Under the pieces are notes generated by a model, which was not told the origin of the DNA, searched no databases, and saw nothing but the letters and a program-made list of their open reading frames with translations. Both the position numbers and the translations under genes were made by a program. 64,000 nucleotides of DNA from Actinacidiphila paucisporea (GTDB lineage Bacteria > Actinomycetota > Actinomycetes > Streptomycetales > Streptomycetaceae), in contig NZ_FRBI01000006.1 in the NCBI RefSeq assembly GCF_900142575.1, positions 118,418 to 182,417 on the forward strand, in the 5' to 3' direction. The first letter of the stretch is position 1, and each line of letters begins with the position of its first letter. This document shows positions 10,166 to 20,158 of this stretch, in pieces.

Positions 10166-12246
10166 GTGCTCTTCCCCCGATGGTCTCGGCCGGCCGCCGC
10201 CGGCGGTCCGCCGGCGGTCGCAGGGTCGTCCTCTTCGATGATCTCTCCGGTCGCGGTGTTCACCGCGGGTGCGGCCGGGGCCGCGGACGCCAGGGCCGCC
10301 GCGACCGTCTCCGCCGTGCGGCGGCCGATCCCCGGGACCTGGCAGATCTCCTCGACGGTCGCCGCGCGCAGCCGCTTGAGCGAGCCGAAGTGCTTGAGCA
10401 GTGCCTGCCTGCGCGTCCCGCCCAGGCCCGGCACCTCGTCCAGGGCGCCGGCCTTCATCGACTTGGAGCGCTTGCTGCGCTGGTAGCCGATGGCGAAGCG
10501 GTGCGCCTCGTCGCGGACCCGCTGGAGCAGGTAGAGCCCCTCGCTGCTGCGCGGCAGGATCACCGGGTCGTCGTCGCCCGGCACCCAGACCTCTTCGAGC
10601 CGCTTGGCCAGGCCGCAGACGAAGACGTCGGCTATGCCCAGCTCGTCCAGCGCCCGCCGGGCGGCGGCGACCTGCGGCTGCCCGCCGTCGACCACGACCA
10701 GCTGCGGCGGGTACGCGAACTTGCGCGGCCGTCCGGTGTCCGGGTCGATGGGCCCGCCGACCGGGTCGTCCGCCGCGACCTCGCCGCTGCGCGGCTGGTC
10801 GGGCTCCCACTCGCCGGTCTTCTGCTTCTCCAGCAGATAGCGCCGGAAGCGCCGGGAGATCACCTCGTGCATCGAGCGGACGTCGTCCTGCCCGGCGAAG
10901 GACTTGATCTGGAAGCGGCGGTACTCGCTCTTGCGGGCCAGGCCGTCCTCGAAGACCACCATCGAGGCGACCACGTCGTCGCCCTGCAGGTGGCTGATGT
11001 CGTAGCACTCGATGCGCAGCGGCGCGGTGTCCAGGTCCAGGGCCGCGGCGATCTCCTCCAGCGCCCGGGAGCGGGTGGTCAGGTCGGAGGCCCGGCGGGT
11101 CTTGTGCAGCGCCAGCGCCTGCTGCGCGTTGCGCTGCACGGTGGCCATCAGGTCCTTCTTGTCGCCACGCTGCGGCACCCGCAGGCTCACCTGGGAGCCG
11201 CGCCGGTCCGACAGCCACTGGGCGACCGGCTCGGCGGGCCGCGGCAGCGCGGGAACCAGCACCTCCTTGGGCACGCCGCCGCTGCCGCCGGACTGCTCCG
11301 CGTCACCGGACTCGTCGCCGTAGAGCTGCTGGATGGCGTGCTCGACGAGGTCCGCGGTGTCGACCGCCTCGACCTTGTCGGTGACCCAGCCGCGCTGGCC
11401 GCGGACCCGGCCGCCACGGACGTGGAAGATCTGCACGGCGGCTTCCAGCTCGTCCTCGGCGACGGCGATCAGGTCGGCGTCGGTGGCGTCGGCGAGCACC
11501 ACCGCGTTCTTCTCCATGGCGCGTCGCAGCGCCTCCAGGTCGTCGCGCAGCCGGGCCGCCTGCTCGTACTCCATGGCGGAGGCGGCGTCCTTCATGCGCT
11601 GTTCCAGCCTGCGCAGATACGTGCCGGTGTGGCCGGCCATGAAGTCGCAGAACTCCTCGGCCAGTTCGCGGTGGTCGGGCTCGCTGATCCGGCCGACGCA
11701 GGGCGCGGAGCACTTGCCGATGTAGCCGAGCAGGCAGGGCCGGCCGATCTGGGCGGAGCGCTTGAAGACCCCGGCGGAGCAGGTGCGGACCGGGAAGACC
11801 CGCAGCAGCAGGTCGACGGTCTCGCGGATGGCCCAGGCGTGGGCGTAGGGGCCGAAGTAGCGCACGCCCTTGCGCTTGGGACCGCGCATCACCTGGACGC
11901 GGGGGAATTCCTCGTTCATGGTGACGGCGAGGGACGGATAGCTCTTGTCGTCGCGGTATTTGACGTTGAACCGCGGGTCGAACTCCTTGATCCAGGAATA
12001 CTCCAGCTGGAGCGCCTCGACCTCGGTGGAGACCACCGTCCACTCCACGGACGCGGCGGTCGTCACCATGGTGGCGGTGCGCTGGTGCAGGTTGGTGATG
12101 TCCTGGAAGTACGACGACAGCCGCTGGCGCAGGCTCTTCGCCTTGCCGACGTAGATCACCCGGCCGTGCTCGTCCCGGAATTTGTAGACCCCGGGAGAGT
12201 CGGGGATCTGGCCCGGCTTCGGTCGGTAGCTGCTGGGGTCTGCCAT
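10162..12246 (-). CDS. uvrC: Excinuclease ABC subunit C
   Basis: UvrC makes both incisions in nucleotide excision repair after UvrA2B loading. The 694-residue product has the N-terminal GIY-YIG nuclease ([19 protein letters not shown]), a four-Cys-type segment around [15 protein letters not shown], a UvrBC (UVR) motif near [14 protein letters not shown], an RNase H-like endonuclease domain ([18 protein letters not shown]) and C-terminal helix-hairpin-helix repeats ([26 protein letters not shown]). The ATG at 12246 is preceded by an AAGG; another ATG three codons upstream exists. It is the first gene of the uvrC-rapZ-yvcK-whiA operon. Confidence 0.97.
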   Translation of the reverse strand: MADPSSYRPKPGQIPDSPGVYKFRDEHGRVIYVGKAKSLRQRLSSYFQDITNLHQRTATMVTTAASVEWTVVSTEVEALQLEYSWIKEFDPRFNVKYRDDKSYPSLAVTMNEEFPRVQVMRGPKRKGVRYFGPYAHAWAIRETVDLLLRVFPVRTCSAGVFKRSAQIGRPCLLGYIGKCSAPCVGRISEPDHRELAEEFCDFMAGHTGTYLRRLEQRMKDAASAMEYEQAARLRDDLEALRRAMEKNAVVLADATDADLIAVAEDELEAAVQIFHVRGGRVRGQRGWVTDKVEAVDTADLVEHAIQQLYGDESGDAEQSGGSGGVPKEVLVPALPRPAEPVAQWLSDRRGSQVSLRVPQRGDKKDLMATVQRNAQQALALHKTRRASDLTTRSRALEEIAAALDLDTAPLRIECYDISHLQGDDVVASMVVFEDGLARKSEYRRFQIKSFAGQDDVRSMHEVISRRFRRYLLEKQKTGEWEPDQPRSGEVAADDPVGGPIDPDTGRPRKFAYPPQLVVVDGGQPQVAAARRALDELGIADVFVCGLAKRLEEVWVPGDDDPVILPRSSEGLYLLQRVRDEAHRFAIGYQRSKRSKSMKAGALDEVPGLGGTRRQALLKHFGSLKRLRAATVEEICQVPGIGRRTAETVAAALASAAPAAPAVNTATGEIIEEDDPATAGGPPAAAGRDHRGKST

Positions 12247-12294
12247 GCCTTCCACCCTACTGGCGGGATGCGGCAGACCGGGGTCAGGCTCGGG

Positions 12295-12327
12295 GTCCCG
12301 GAACCCCGGAGTCCGGGCTTCCGGGAC
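12295..12327 (-). terminator. Terminator after the Rieske gene
   Basis: Arms GTCCCGGAA (12295-12303) and TTCCGGGAC (12319-12327) pair over 9 bp, with five more pairs inside beyond one mismatch and loop AGT. It lies just past the Rieske stop on the minus strand and before uvrC. Confidence 0.7.
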
Positions 12328-12342
12328 GGCCCGGCCGACGCG

Positions 12343-12762
12343 TCAGCTCGCGGGTCCCGCGGTGATCCTGCCGCCCGCGACCGTCACGGGGACGGCGGGC
12401 AGCGCCTTGGTCGCCGGCCCCTGGACGACGGCCCCGGTCCCGGCGTCGAACTGGCTGCCGTGGCAGGGGCAGGAGACGGTGGTGCCGTCCACCGAGTCGA
12501 CCACGCAGCCCCGGTGGGTGCACACCGCGCTGAAGGCCTTGAAGGTGCCCTGCCGCGGCTGCGAGACCACGACCTTGTCGTCGCGGTAGAGCTTCGCGCC
12601 GCCGACCGGCACCTCGCTCGCCGCGCCCAGCTCCACGGCCTTGTCGGGCCCGGCCGCGGAGCCGCTCTTGCCGCCGCAGGCGGTCAGTCCGACTCCGGCG
12701 GCCCCTGCCAGTGCCGCGCCCCGCAGGACGGTACGGCGGCAGGCGGGCAGTTCGCTGGTCAT
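12343..12762 (-). CDS. Rieske [2Fe-2S] lipoprotein, Tat-type signal
   Basis: Small exported iron-sulfur protein of unknown partner. The 139-residue sequence begins with a twin-arginine-like signal (CRRTVLRGAAL) followed by a hydrophobic stretch and the lipobox LTAC, predicting lipid attachment at C29. The Rieske domain has box I CTHRGC (C81, H83, C86) and box II CPCHGS (C98, C100, H101). That pattern of cluster ligands C81, H83, C100 and H101 plus a disulfide C86-C98 is typical of high-potential Rieske proteins. No bc1-complex genes are adjacent. It may be an electron carrier or redox sensor at the outer face of the membrane. Confidence 0.9.
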   Translation of the reverse strand: MTSELPACRRTVLRGAALAGAAGVGLTACGGKSGSAAGPDKAVELGAASEVPVGGAKLYRDDKVVVSQPRQGTFKAFSAVCTHRGCVVDSVDGTTVSCPCHGSQFDAGTGAVVQGPATKALPAVPVTVAGGRITAGPAS

Positions 12763-12777
12763 ACGTGCTCCAGGGGT

Positions 12778-12812
12778 GGTACGGGTCCGCTCGGATGAGT
12801 CCGACCCGTACC
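12778..12812 (-). terminator. Hairpin after uvrA
   Basis: Arms GGTACGGGTC (12778-12787) and GACCCGTACC (12803-12812), perfect over 10 bp with a 15-base loop, located between the uvrA stop and the Rieske start. It is a probable uvrA terminator, though it could also act in the Rieske leader. Confidence 0.6.
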
Positions 12813-12831
12813 TTACGTCCCCCGGCTGTGG

Positions 12832-15822
12832 CTACGCTTTCGCCGCCTTCTTCCTGGTCGCCGCGGGCTTCTTGGCGGCCGTCTTGGCGGCCGTCTTGGT
12901 AGGCGCCTTGGCCGCAGTCTTGGCCGCCGTCTTGGCCGGTGCCCGCTTCCTGGGCGCCGGCACGGCGGCGTCACTGATCCGCTCGGCCGCCAGGACGTCG
13001 CGCAGGAACTTGCCGGTGTGGCTGGCCGGGATGCCCGCGATCTGCTCGGGGGTGCCCTCGGCGACCACCAGACCGCCGCCGCTGCCGCCCTCGGGGCCCA
13101 TGTCGATGACCCAGTCGGCGGTCTTGACGACGTCCAGGTTGTGCTCGATGACGATCACCGAGTTGCCCTTGTCGACCAGCCCGGACAGCACCTTGATCAG
13201 CTTGCTGATGTCCTCGAAGTGCAGCCCGGTGGTCGGCTCGTCCAGGACGTACACCGTCCGCCCCGTGGAGCGCTTCTGCAGCTCGGAAGCGAGCTTGACG
13301 CGCTGTGCCTCACCGCCGGACAGCGTCGGCGCGGACTGGCCGAGCCGTACGTATCCCAGGCCGACCTCGTGCAGGGTGCGCAGGTGACGGGCGATGGTGG
13401 GCACCGCCTCGAAGAAGTCCAGCGCCTCCTCGATGGGCATGTCCAGCACCTCGGCGATGGACTTGCCCTTGTAGTGCACCTCCAGGGTCTCCCGGTTGTA
13501 GCGCGCGCCGTGGCAGACCTCGCACGGCACGTACACGTCCGGCAGGAAGTTCATCTCGATCTTGATCGTGCCGTCGCCCGCGCAGTTCTCACAGCGGCCG
13601 CCCTTGACGTTGAAGGAGAACCGGCCCGGCAGATAGCCGCGGACCTTGGCCTCCATCGTCTCGGCGAACAGCCGCCGCACATGGTCGAACACCCCGGTGT
13701 ACGTGGCCGGGTTGGAGCGCGGGGTGCGGCCGATCGGCGACTGGTCGACATGCACGACCTTGTCCACCAGGTCGTCGCCCTCCACCCGGGTGTGCCGGCC
13801 GGGCACGCTGCGCGCGCCGTTCAGCTCGCGGGCCAGGTGGGTGTAGAGGATGTCGTTGACCAGGGTGGACTTGCCGGAGCCCGACACACCGGTGACCGCG
13901 GTGAGCACGCCGAGCGGGAAGGACACGTCGATGTCCTGCAGGTTGTGCTCGCGGGCGCCGTGCACGGTCAACCGCCGCTTGCGGTCGATCGGGCGGCGGA
14001 TGTCCGGCGTCGGGATGGACCGCTTGCCGGCCAGATACTGCCCGGTCAGCGACTCCTCGTTGACCAGCAGCTCCTTGAGCGACCCGGAGTGCACGACCTT
14101 GCCGCCGTGCTCGCCGGCGCCGGGGCCGATGTCGACGACCCAGTCGGCGGTCTTGATGGTGTCCTCGTCGTGCTCCACCACGATCAGCGTGTTGCCCAGG
14201 TCGCGCAGCCGGACCAGGGTCTCGATCAGCCGGTGGTTGTCCCGCTGGTGCAGGCCGATGGACGGCTCGTCCAGCACGTAGAGCACGCCGACCAGGCCGG
14301 AGCCGATCTGGGTGGCCAGCCGGATGCGCTGGGCCTCGCCGCCGGACAGGGTGCCGGCCGCCCGGTTGAGCGACAGGTAGTCCAGGCCTACGTCGACTAG
14401 GAACCTGAGCCGCTCGTTGACCTCCTTGAGCACCCGCTCGGCGATCTTGCGGTCCCTGGCGTCCAGCTTCATCGCGCCCAGGAACTCGGCGCAGTCGCTG
14501 ATCGACATCGCGGCGACGTCCGCGATGGAGCGGTCCTGCACGGTGACGGCCAGCACGATCGGCTTGAGCCTGCTGCCGTGGCAGGTCGGGCAGGGCACCT
14601 CGCGCATGTAGCCCTCGAAGCGCTCCCGGCTGGAGTCGCTCTCGGAGTCCTGGTGCCGGCGCTTGACGAACGGCACCGCGCCCTCGAACTGCGCGTTGTA
14701 CACCCGGTCACGGCCGTAGCGGTTCTTGTACGCGACGCGGACCTCGGACTTGTGGCCGTAGAGCAGGGCCTTCTTGGCCCTGGCCGGCAGCCCGGCGAAC
14801 GGGATGTCGGTGCGGAAGCCCAGCTCGGTGGCCAGACCGTCGACCAGGCGCTCGAAATACCCCTTCGACATGCCGCCGGTCCAGGGCGCGATGGCGCCCT
14901 CCTGCAGCGACTTCTGGTCGTCGGGGACGATCAGCTCCGGGTCGACCTCCATCCGCGAGCCGATGCCGGTGCAGTCGGGGCAGGCGCCGAAGGGCGAGTT
15001 GAAGGAGAAGGAGCGCGGCTCCAGCTCCTCGAAGGACAGGTCGTCGTACGGGCAGTACAGGTGCTCGGAGAACATCCGCTCGCGCTGCGGGTCGTCCTCG
15101 GGCAGGTCCACGAAGTCCAGGATCACCATGCCGCCGGACAGTCCGAGCGCGGTCTCGACCGAGTCGGTGAGCCGGCGCTTGGCGGAGTCCTTCACCGTGA
15201 GGCGGTCGACGACCACCTCGATGGTGTGCTTCTCCTGCTTCTTGAGCTTCGGCGGGTCGGTGAGCTGGACGGTCACGCCGTCCACCCTGGCCCGGCTGTA
15301 CCCCTTGGTCTGCAGATCGGCGAAGAGGTCGACGAACTCGCCCTTGCGCTCGCGGGCCAGCGGCGAGAGCACCTGGAAGCGGCTGCCCTCCTCCAGCTCG
15401 AGCACCCGGTCCACGATCGCCTGCGGCGACTGCCGGGAGATCGGGCGGCCGCACTCGGGGCAGTGCGGCTTGCCGATCCGCGCGAAGAGCAGCCGCAGGT
15501 AGTCGTACACCTCGGTGATGGTGCCGACGGTGGACCGCGGGTTGCGCGAGGTGGACTTCTGGTCGATCGAGACGGCCGGCGACAGGCCCTCGATGAAGTC
15601 CACGTCCGGCTTGTCCATCTGGCCGAGGAACTGCCGCGCGTAGGACGAGAGCGACTCGACGTACCGGCGCTGGCCCTCGGCGAAGATCGTGTCGAAGGCC
15701 AGCGAGGACTTGCCGGAACCGGACAGGCCGGTGAACACGATGAGCGAGTCCCTGGGCAGCTCCAGCGAGACGTTCTTCAGATTGTGCTCGCGAGCCCCAC
15801 GGACGATGAGTCGATCGGCCAC
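12832..15822 (-). CDS. uvrA: Excinuclease ABC subunit A with a Lys/Ala-rich tail
   Basis: UvrA is the ATP-dependent damage sensor of nucleotide excision repair. The 996-residue protein has two ABC modules: Walker [13 protein letters not shown] and [11 protein letters not shown], signature LSGGEAQRI and LSGGEAQRV, zinc-finger Cys pairs (CPEC; CPYD...[12 protein letters not shown]...CEVCHG) and the family hallmark [17 protein letters not shown]. The GTG at 15822 ([14 protein letters not shown]) is preceded by AGGAAAGG at suitable distance; the frame opens four codons earlier without proper spacing. The last ~40 residues are a repetitive Lys/Ala/Thr tail (nucleotides 12832-12955) resembling basic tails of nucleoid proteins; related tails occur in streptomycete UvrA. 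Confidence 0.96.
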   Translation of the reverse strand: MADRLIVRGAREHNLKNVSLELPRDSLIVFTGLSGSGKSSLAFDTIFAEGQRRYVESLSSYARQFLGQMDKPDVDFIEGLSPAVSIDQKSTSRNPRSTVGTITEVYDYLRLLFARIGKPHCPECGRPISRQSPQAIVDRVLELEEGSRFQVLSPLARERKGEFVDLFADLQTKGYSRARVDGVTVQLTDPPKLKKQEKHTIEVVVDRLTVKDSAKRRLTDSVETALGLSGGMVILDFVDLPEDDPQRERMFSEHLYCPYDDLSFEELEPRSFSFNSPFGACPDCTGIGSRMEVDPELIVPDDQKSLQEGAIAPWTGGMSKGYFERLVDGLATELGFRTDIPFAGLPARAKKALLYGHKSEVRVAYKNRYGRDRVYNAQFEGAVPFVKRRHQDSESDSSRERFEGYMREVPCPTCHGSRLKPIVLAVTVQDRSIADVAAMSISDCAEFLGAMKLDARDRKIAERVLKEVNERLRFLVDVGLDYLSLNRAAGTLSGGEAQRIRLATQIGSGLVGVLYVLDEPSIGLHQRDNHRLIETLVRLRDLGNTLIVVEHDEDTIKTADWVVDIGPGAGEHGGKVVHSGSLKELLVNEESLTGQYLAGKRSIPTPDIRRPIDRKRRLTVHGAREHNLQDIDVSFPLGVLTAVTGVSGSGKSTLVNDILYTHLARELNGARSVPGRHTRVEGDDLVDKVVHVDQSPIGRTPRSNPATYTGVFDHVRRLFAETMEAKVRGYLPGRFSFNVKGGRCENCAGDGTIKIEMNFLPDVYVPCEVCHGARYNRETLEVHYKGKSIAEVLDMPIEEALDFFEAVPTIARHLRTLHEVGLGYVRLGQSAPTLSGGEAQRVKLASELQKRSTGRTVYVLDEPTTGLHFEDISKLIKVLSGLVDKGNSVIVIEHNLDVVKTADWVIDMGPEGGSGGGLVVAEGTPEQIAGIPASHTGKFLRDVLAAERISDAAVPAPRKRAPAKTAAKTAAKAPTKTAAKTAAKKPAATRKKAAKA

Positions 15823-16064
15823 GCCAGTGCGCACCTTTCCTAGAAACGGGGGAGAGACGTCACCCCCCAGTCAGCCTAAACGGGGTGCGCTCGTGATTTC
15901 TTCCTGTCGCCGCGGTTGCGACACATTGACCATATAGCACGCGCATTCGATTTCCGGGGTCGTGCTGCCAGGTTCACCCGAACGTGTGCCGCGCATCGCT
16001 GTGCGTGCCGCGGGGCATAGGGAAACCTGACGCCCGTACCGCCGACGAAGCACCAGGAGCGCCC

Positions 16065-16799
16065 GTGACCGTCCAACGACCCGACCCCGACCGCGATGCG
16101 GCCGACGTGGCGGAGGCGACCGGGCAGCTGCTCGACGCCGTGGCCGAGCTGTCCGCGGAGGACCTGGCGGCCCCCTCCCTGCTGCCCGGCTGGACCCGCG
16201 GCCACGTGCTGTCCCACGTGGCCCGCAACGCCGACGCGATGGTGAACCTGCTGACCTGGGCGAGGACCGGCGAGGAGACCCCGATGTACGCCGACGCGGC
16301 CACCCGCGACCGCGACATCGAGGCGGGCGCAGGCAGGCCGCCCGCCGAGCAGCTCGACGACCTGCGGGAGTCCGCGGACCGCTTCGCCGCGGCCGTCGCC
16401 GCGCTGCCGCCCGCGGCCTGGGCCGCCCAGGTGGCGATGCGCTCGGGGCGGGTGATCGCGGCCGCCGAGATCCCCTGGCGGCGGCTGATCGAGGTGCGGA
16501 TGCACCACGTCGACCTGGACGCCGGCCACACCGCGGCGGACCTGCCCGCCGGCTTCGCCGACCGCGAGCTGTCCTGGATCATCGGCGACCTGGCCGCCCA
16601 CGAGGGCGTGGCCCCCGTCCGGCTGCTCGACACCGGCGCCGACCTCTCCTGGGACCTGGGCGCCGCCGAGCGGCCCGAGCTGACCGTCTCGGGGCCGACC
16701 CCGGCCCTGCTGGCCTGGGTCAGCGGCCGCAGCCACGGCGACGGGCTCGACGTCAGGCCCGAAGGGCACCCCCTACCGGCGCTGCCGCCGCTAGGCTGA
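16065..16799 (+). CDS. Maleylpyruvate isomerase/mycothiol-dependent (MDMPI-type DinB-like) protein
   Basis: The N-terminal part looks like the mycothiol-dependent maleylpyruvate isomerase fold: a four-helix DinB-like bundle with metal-ligand-like histidines in LPGWTRGHVLSHVARNADA (near residues 46-60) and RMHHVDLDAGH (near residue 147). Members use mycothiol as cofactor or transfer substrate in detoxification; the exact reaction here is unknown. The GTG at 16065 has AGGAGC eight bases upstream; an open extension of 27 codons upstream has no site. Length 244 residues. The metallo-beta-lactamase-fold gene starts five bases after its stop, so the pair is probably one thiol/detoxification operon. 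Confidence 0.82.
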   Translation: MTVQRPDPDRDAADVAEATGQLLDAVAELSAEDLAAPSLLPGWTRGHVLSHVARNADAMVNLLTWARTGEETPMYADAATRDRDIEAGAGRPPAEQLDDLRESADRFAAAVAALPPAAWAAQVAMRSGRVIAAAEIPWRRLIEVRMHHVDLDAGHTAADLPAGFADRELSWIIGDLAAHEGVAPVRLLDTGADLSWDLGAAERPELTVSGPTPALLAWVSGRSHGDGLDVRPEGHPLPALPPLG

Positions 16800-16803
16800 C
16801 GGC

Positions 16804-17460
16804 ATGGCGTACAGCGGACAGGTGACGGTGGGCGGAGCCCCCGACGTGCACGAACTGAGCGATCTGATCATCAGCAAGGTCGCGGTCGGCAAGTACACGA
16901 ACAACGTGTATCTGCTGCGCTGCCGCGCCACCGGTGAGCAGCTGCTCATCGACGCGGCAGCCGAGCCGGGCACGCTGCTCGACCTGGTCGGCACCGGCGG
17001 GCTGGCCTCGGTGGTCACCACCCACCGCCACCCCGACCACTGGCAGGCGCTGCAGGAGGTGGTCGCGGCGACCGGCGCCCGCACCTACGCGGGCCGCGAC
17101 GACGCGGAGGGCATCCCGGTCCCCACCGACGTGCCCGTGGACGACCTCGGCACCATCGAGGTCGGCCGGGTCACCCTGACCGCCCGCCACCTCGTCGGCC
17201 ACACTCCGGGCAGCATCGCCCTGGTCTACGACGACCCGCACGGCCACCCGCACGTCTTCACCGGCGACTGCCTCTTCCCCGGGGGCGTCGGCAACACCCA
17301 CGAGGACCCGGCCGCCTTCGCCTCCCTCTTCGAGGGCGTCACCACCAAGCTCTTCGACCGGCTCCCCGACGAGACCTGGGTCTACCCCGGCCACGGCGAC
17401 GACACCACCCTGGGCACCGAGCGCCCGCACCTGGCGGAGTGGCGCGAGCGCGGCTGGTGA
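16804..17460 (+). CDS. Metallo-beta-lactamase-fold hydrolase (glyoxalase II-like)
   Basis: Predicted zinc hydrolase. The 218-residue protein has the metal-binding THRHPDHW motif, a downstream GHTPGS, the bridging Asp region FTGDCLFPGGVGN and the terminal YPGHGDDTT, an arrangement typical of glyoxalase II/thioesterase-type members. The substrate is not known. It directly follows a mycothiol-dependent-type protein with a 4-base gap, so a mycothiol-conjugate or thioester substrate is a reasonable inference. Confidence 0.88.
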   Translation: MAYSGQVTVGGAPDVHELSDLIISKVAVGKYTNNVYLLRCRATGEQLLIDAAAEPGTLLDLVGTGGLASVVTTHRHPDHWQALQEVVAATGARTYAGRDDAEGIPVPTDVPVDDLGTIEVGRVTLTARHLVGHTPGSIALVYDDPHGHPHVFTGDCLFPGGVGNTHEDPAAFASLFEGVTTKLFDRLPDETWVYPGHGDDTTLGTERPHLAEWRERGW

Positions 17461-17507
17461 GCCGCCCGGTGGGGCGGGCCCGTCACCGGCGGGCCGGATC
17501 GGCGGCC

Positions 17508-17529
17508 AGGTGCCGGTGAGGTGCCGGTG
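17508..17529. repeat. Tandem 11-bp duplication
   Basis: AGGTGCCGGTG occurs twice in direct tandem in the short gap between two convergent genes, followed by the first three bases of a third copy. It is probably a simple slippage product. Confidence 0.6.
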
Positions 17530-17545
17530 AGGAAGCCGACGTCGT

Positions 17546-18025
17546 TCACGCGTGGTCTCCCGTGCTGCCCGCGGGCAGCGAGTCGTCGATGTAGCCGGCC
17601 AGGTCGGGCCGGTCGGGGGTGAGGACGTGGCGGACCCAGGCGTCTCGCTCGTGGCGGATCGGCGGCAGTTCCCACACGCAGCCGATGAGGCGTCCTTCGA
17701 GGCGGACGAAACGGGTCGGGTCCCGGTCGGGGCAGCCCAGGAAGGGCTGCCCCGCCGCGGCTCCCGCGAAGTACAGCGCGTTGTCCCAGGCCCACGTGTA
17801 GGCGTTGAGATACGCCCCGTCGTCCCCTCCCCTGTGGAGGACGACGAAGGCCGCGCCGGGTGTGCCGTCGGCTTCCGGCAGCAGGTCGGGCAGGAGCGCG
17901 TACGCCGCCTTCTCGACGTCGGGCGCGATCCCGGCCGGGTCCGCGGTGACGTGGTAGCGCTTGACACGCCGGCCCGCCACGTCGATCGGCGGCGGCACGG
18001 TGAGGAACTTCTCGCGGAAAGCCAT
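17546..18025 (-). CDS. Conserved-looking hypothetical protein divergent from a WYL regulator
   Basis: I do not recognise the family. The 159-residue product (MAFREKFLTVPPP) is soluble, with no signal or membrane segment. It has features of a small alpha/beta protein: VKRYHVTADP, a hydrophobic strand AAFVVLHRG, aromatic-rich AYTWAWDNALYF and LIGCVWELPPI. Codon use is strongly biased to G/C at third positions on this strand, supporting coding. Its start is 25 bases from a perfect palindrome that overlaps the divergent regulator start, so it is the likely regulated target of that regulator. The ATG at 18025 was chosen over one ten codons upstream, which would run into the palindrome side. Confidence 0.7.
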   Translation of the reverse strand: MAFREKFLTVPPPIDVAGRRVKRYHVTADPAGIAPDVEKAAYALLPDLLPEADGTPGAAFVVLHRGGDDGAYLNAYTWAWDNALYFAGAAAGQPFLGCPDRDPTRFVRLEGRLIGCVWELPPIRHERDAWVRHVLTPDRPDLAGYIDDSLPAGSTGDHA

Positions 18026-18049
18026 GGCTGGACCGTACGGCCGCTCCGC

Positions 18050-18064
18050 TGACACCCTGTGTCA
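18050..18064. promoter_or_regulatory. Perfect 6-3-6 palindrome, candidate operator of the WYL regulator
   Basis: TGACACCCTGTGTCA: arms TGACAC and GTGTCA with centre CCT. It lies in the 33-bp gap between the divergent starts and covers the first GTG of the regulator (18059). A bound dimer would block both genes. The 6-3-6 geometry fits a homodimeric winged-helix regulator. Confidence 0.7.
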
Positions 18065-19039
18065 GTGAAGTCCAGCCGCCTGCTGTCGATCCTGCTGCTG
18101 CTCCAGACCCGCGGCCGGATGACCGCCGCCGAGCTGGCGGCGGAGCTGGAGGTGTCGCCGCGGACCGTCTACCGGGACGTGGAGTCGCTGCACGCGGCCG
18201 GGGTGCCGCTGTACGGCGACGCCGGGCACCGTGGCGGCTACCGGCTGCTGGCCGGCTACCGGACCCGGCTGACCGGGATGAACGCCGGCGAGGCCGAGGC
18301 GCTGTTCCTGGCCGGCGCGCCGGGGCCGGCCGCCGAGCTGGGCCTGGGTCCCGCGCTGGCCGCCGCGCAGCTCAAACTGCGGGCCGCGCTGCCGCCCGAG
18401 CTGCGCGAGCAGGCCGACCGGATGCGTACCCGCTTCCACCTGGACGCGCCCGGCTGGTACGCCGCGGACGCCGAGGCGCCCTTCCTGCCGCAGGTCGCCG
18501 ACGCGGTGTGGCACGGCAGGGTCCTGCAGGTGCGCTACCGCCGCTGGAAGGAGCCGACCGACGTCGACCGGCGGCTGGAGCCGTACGGCCTGGTGCTCAA
18601 GGCGGGCCGCTGGTACACGGTGGCGGGTCCCGGGCCGCGCACCTACCGGGTCGACCAGATCCTGCGGCTTTCGGTGGCCGAGGAGCGCTTCGAGGTGCCC
18701 GCGGACTTCGACCTGGCCGACCACTGGCGGCGCTACCAGGAGGACTTCCACGCCCGGCTGCACGCCGGCGACGCGGAGGTCCGGCTCTCCCCGCGCGGCG
18801 CCGCGCGGCTCACCGGCGCCGCGGCCCGCGCGATGGAGGCCACCGGGGTGGCAGAGCCGGGCGGCTGGCGCCGGGCCACCCTGCCGACCGAGTCCCTCGA
18901 CCAGGCCCACGCCTTCTTCCTGTCCCTGGGCGCCGACGCGGAGGTGCTCGCGCCTCCCGAGCTGCGCTCGCTGCTGGCCGCGACGGCCCGCACGCTGGCC
19001 GACGCGTACGGGTCCCCACCGGCGGAAAGCACCCGGTAG
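18059..19039 (+). CDS. YafY-type HTH/WYL-domain transcriptional regulator
   Basis: Predicted DNA-binding regulator. The 326-residue protein has an N-terminal DeoR/HTH_11-like winged helix (LLSILLLLQTRGRMTAAELA, then VSPRTVYRDVESLHAAG). A WYL domain begins near residue 150 (VLQVRYRRWKE, EPYGLVLKAGRWYTVAG), followed by a WYL C-terminal extension. WYL domains bind ligands such as nucleotides or single-stranded DNA ends. There is no Shine-Dalgarno; the GTG at 18059 lies inside the operator-like palindrome, and GTG at 18065 is just beyond it, so a leaderless mRNA is likely. It probably autoregulates and controls the divergent gene at 17546-18025. Confidence 0.9.
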   Translation: MSVKSSRLLSILLLLQTRGRMTAAELAAELEVSPRTVYRDVESLHAAGVPLYGDAGHRGGYRLLAGYRTRLTGMNAGEAEALFLAGAPGPAAELGLGPALAAAQLKLRAALPPELREQADRMRTRFHLDAPGWYAADAEAPFLPQVADAVWHGRVLQVRYRRWKEPTDVDRRLEPYGLVLKAGRWYTVAGPGPRTYRVDQILRLSVAEERFEVPADFDLADHWRRYQEDFHARLHAGDAEVRLSPRGAARLTGAAARAMEATGVAEPGGWRRATLPTESLDQAHAFFLSLGADAEVLAPPELRSLLAATARTLADAYGSPPAESTR

Positions 19040-19081
19040 GGACGCGCGGGGCCCGCGGAAGGGTGCCGGCTGGCGCAGGCG

Positions 19082-20077
19082 TCAGCGGGACCGGCGCATC
19101 CGCTCGCCGACCTCGCCCTGGTCGGTCTCCCACCAGGGACGGGTCATCTCGGGGACGGCGGGAGCCGGGGTCGCGGCAGCGGCCGGGGACACGGCAGGAG
19201 CTGAGGTGGCGGGGGCTGACGCGAGGGCCTCGCGGTCGAGCCGGGCGTCCAGCTCGGCGGTCTTGCTGCGCTCCGCCCGCCACCACTCCATGAAGACCAG
19301 CAGGATGAAGGGCAGCCCGACGAGTTCGGCCAGCGTCAGCATCAGCCCGCCGCCGAGCATCTGGTCGTGCTGCACGCTGGGCCCCCAGCCGCGGGGGTGG
19401 TCGGTGTACCAGTGGCCGGCGACCAGGGTGCCGCTGGTCATCACCACGATGCCGGGCACCGAGTCGAAGAGTCCGTCGAGGAAGACCAGGGCCGCCCGCA
19501 CCGGGTGGGTGCACCAGCGCGGCAGCAGTTCCTGCCGGCTGAGCATCGGCAGCACGAACAGGCTGCCGGTCAGCAGCAGTTGCAGGTGCATCAGCTGCCG
19601 GACCAGCGGATTGCCCAGCGCGGTGGCGAAATACGGGGTGAAGTAGATGGTCAGCTCGGAGGCGAGCACCAGCAGCGAGCTGACCAGCGGATAGGTCAGG
19701 GCGCGCACCGGCCGGGAGGTGAAGGCCCGGTGCAGCCGTCCGGCCGGGTCGGCGAGCGCCAGCGGGTCGCCGAGGGCCAGGCCGAGCGGGGCGAAGAGGT
19801 CGAGCAGGATGTTCTGCACGGCCGCGGGCCAGAAGAGGACCCGGTCGTAGACCGCGAGCGAGGACATCGTGGCGACCACCAGGGTGCCCAGGCCCAGGAC
19901 GTAGAAGGCGGCGGTACGCCACAGCGGCCACCGCTCCCCCGCGCGCCGCCGGCGGCTCACCCCGTAGGCGTAGCAGGCGCCGAGCAGCAGAACGGCGGCG
20001 AGTGCCGCCGCGTCCAGCTGCCAGGTGTCGAGATACCGGGCTCCGGTCAGCTCGGGGAGGGCCTGGGGGCTCGCCAC
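19082..20077 (-). CDS. CtaG-like cytochrome c oxidase assembly membrane protein
   Basis: Polytopic membrane protein of the CtaG_Caa3 family, linked to assembly or copper supply of cytochrome oxidase. The 331-residue sequence has about seven hydrophobic helices, with family features such as a histidine in the membrane region (MHLQLLLTGSLF), HPRGWGPSVQHDQMLGGGLM and a C-terminal Ala/Pro-rich cytoplasmic tail. It ends close to the convergent WYL regulator gene. No cytochrome oxidase genes are next to it in the window. Confidence 0.87.
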   Translation of the reverse strand: MASPQALPELTGARYLDTWQLDAAALAAVLLLGACYAYGVSRRRRAGERWPLWRTAAFYVLGLGTLVVATMSSLAVYDRVLFWPAAVQNILLDLFAPLGLALGDPLALADPAGRLHRAFTSRPVRALTYPLVSSLLVLASELTIYFTPYFATALGNPLVRQLMHLQLLLTGSLFVLPMLSRQELLPRWCTHPVRAALVFLDGLFDSVPGIVVMTSGTLVAGHWYTDHPRGWGPSVQHDQMLGGGLMLTLAELVGLPFILLVFMEWWRAERSKTAELDARLDREALASAPATSAPAVSPAAAATPAPAVPEMTRPWWETDQGEVGERMRRSR

Positions 20078-20158
20078 ATCCGCGCCTTTCCACGTCTACC
20101 GTCCGCAACGCAGGCCACGGTAGACCCCGGCGGGCGGTATCCGGCACGCAGGGGGAGG

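Noticed and set aside
15823..16064. SOS/LexA box upstream of uvrA
   Set aside because: No TCGAAC-N4-GTTCGA-like palindrome is visible. A TTGACC on the plus strand at 15926-15931 lacks a matching -10.
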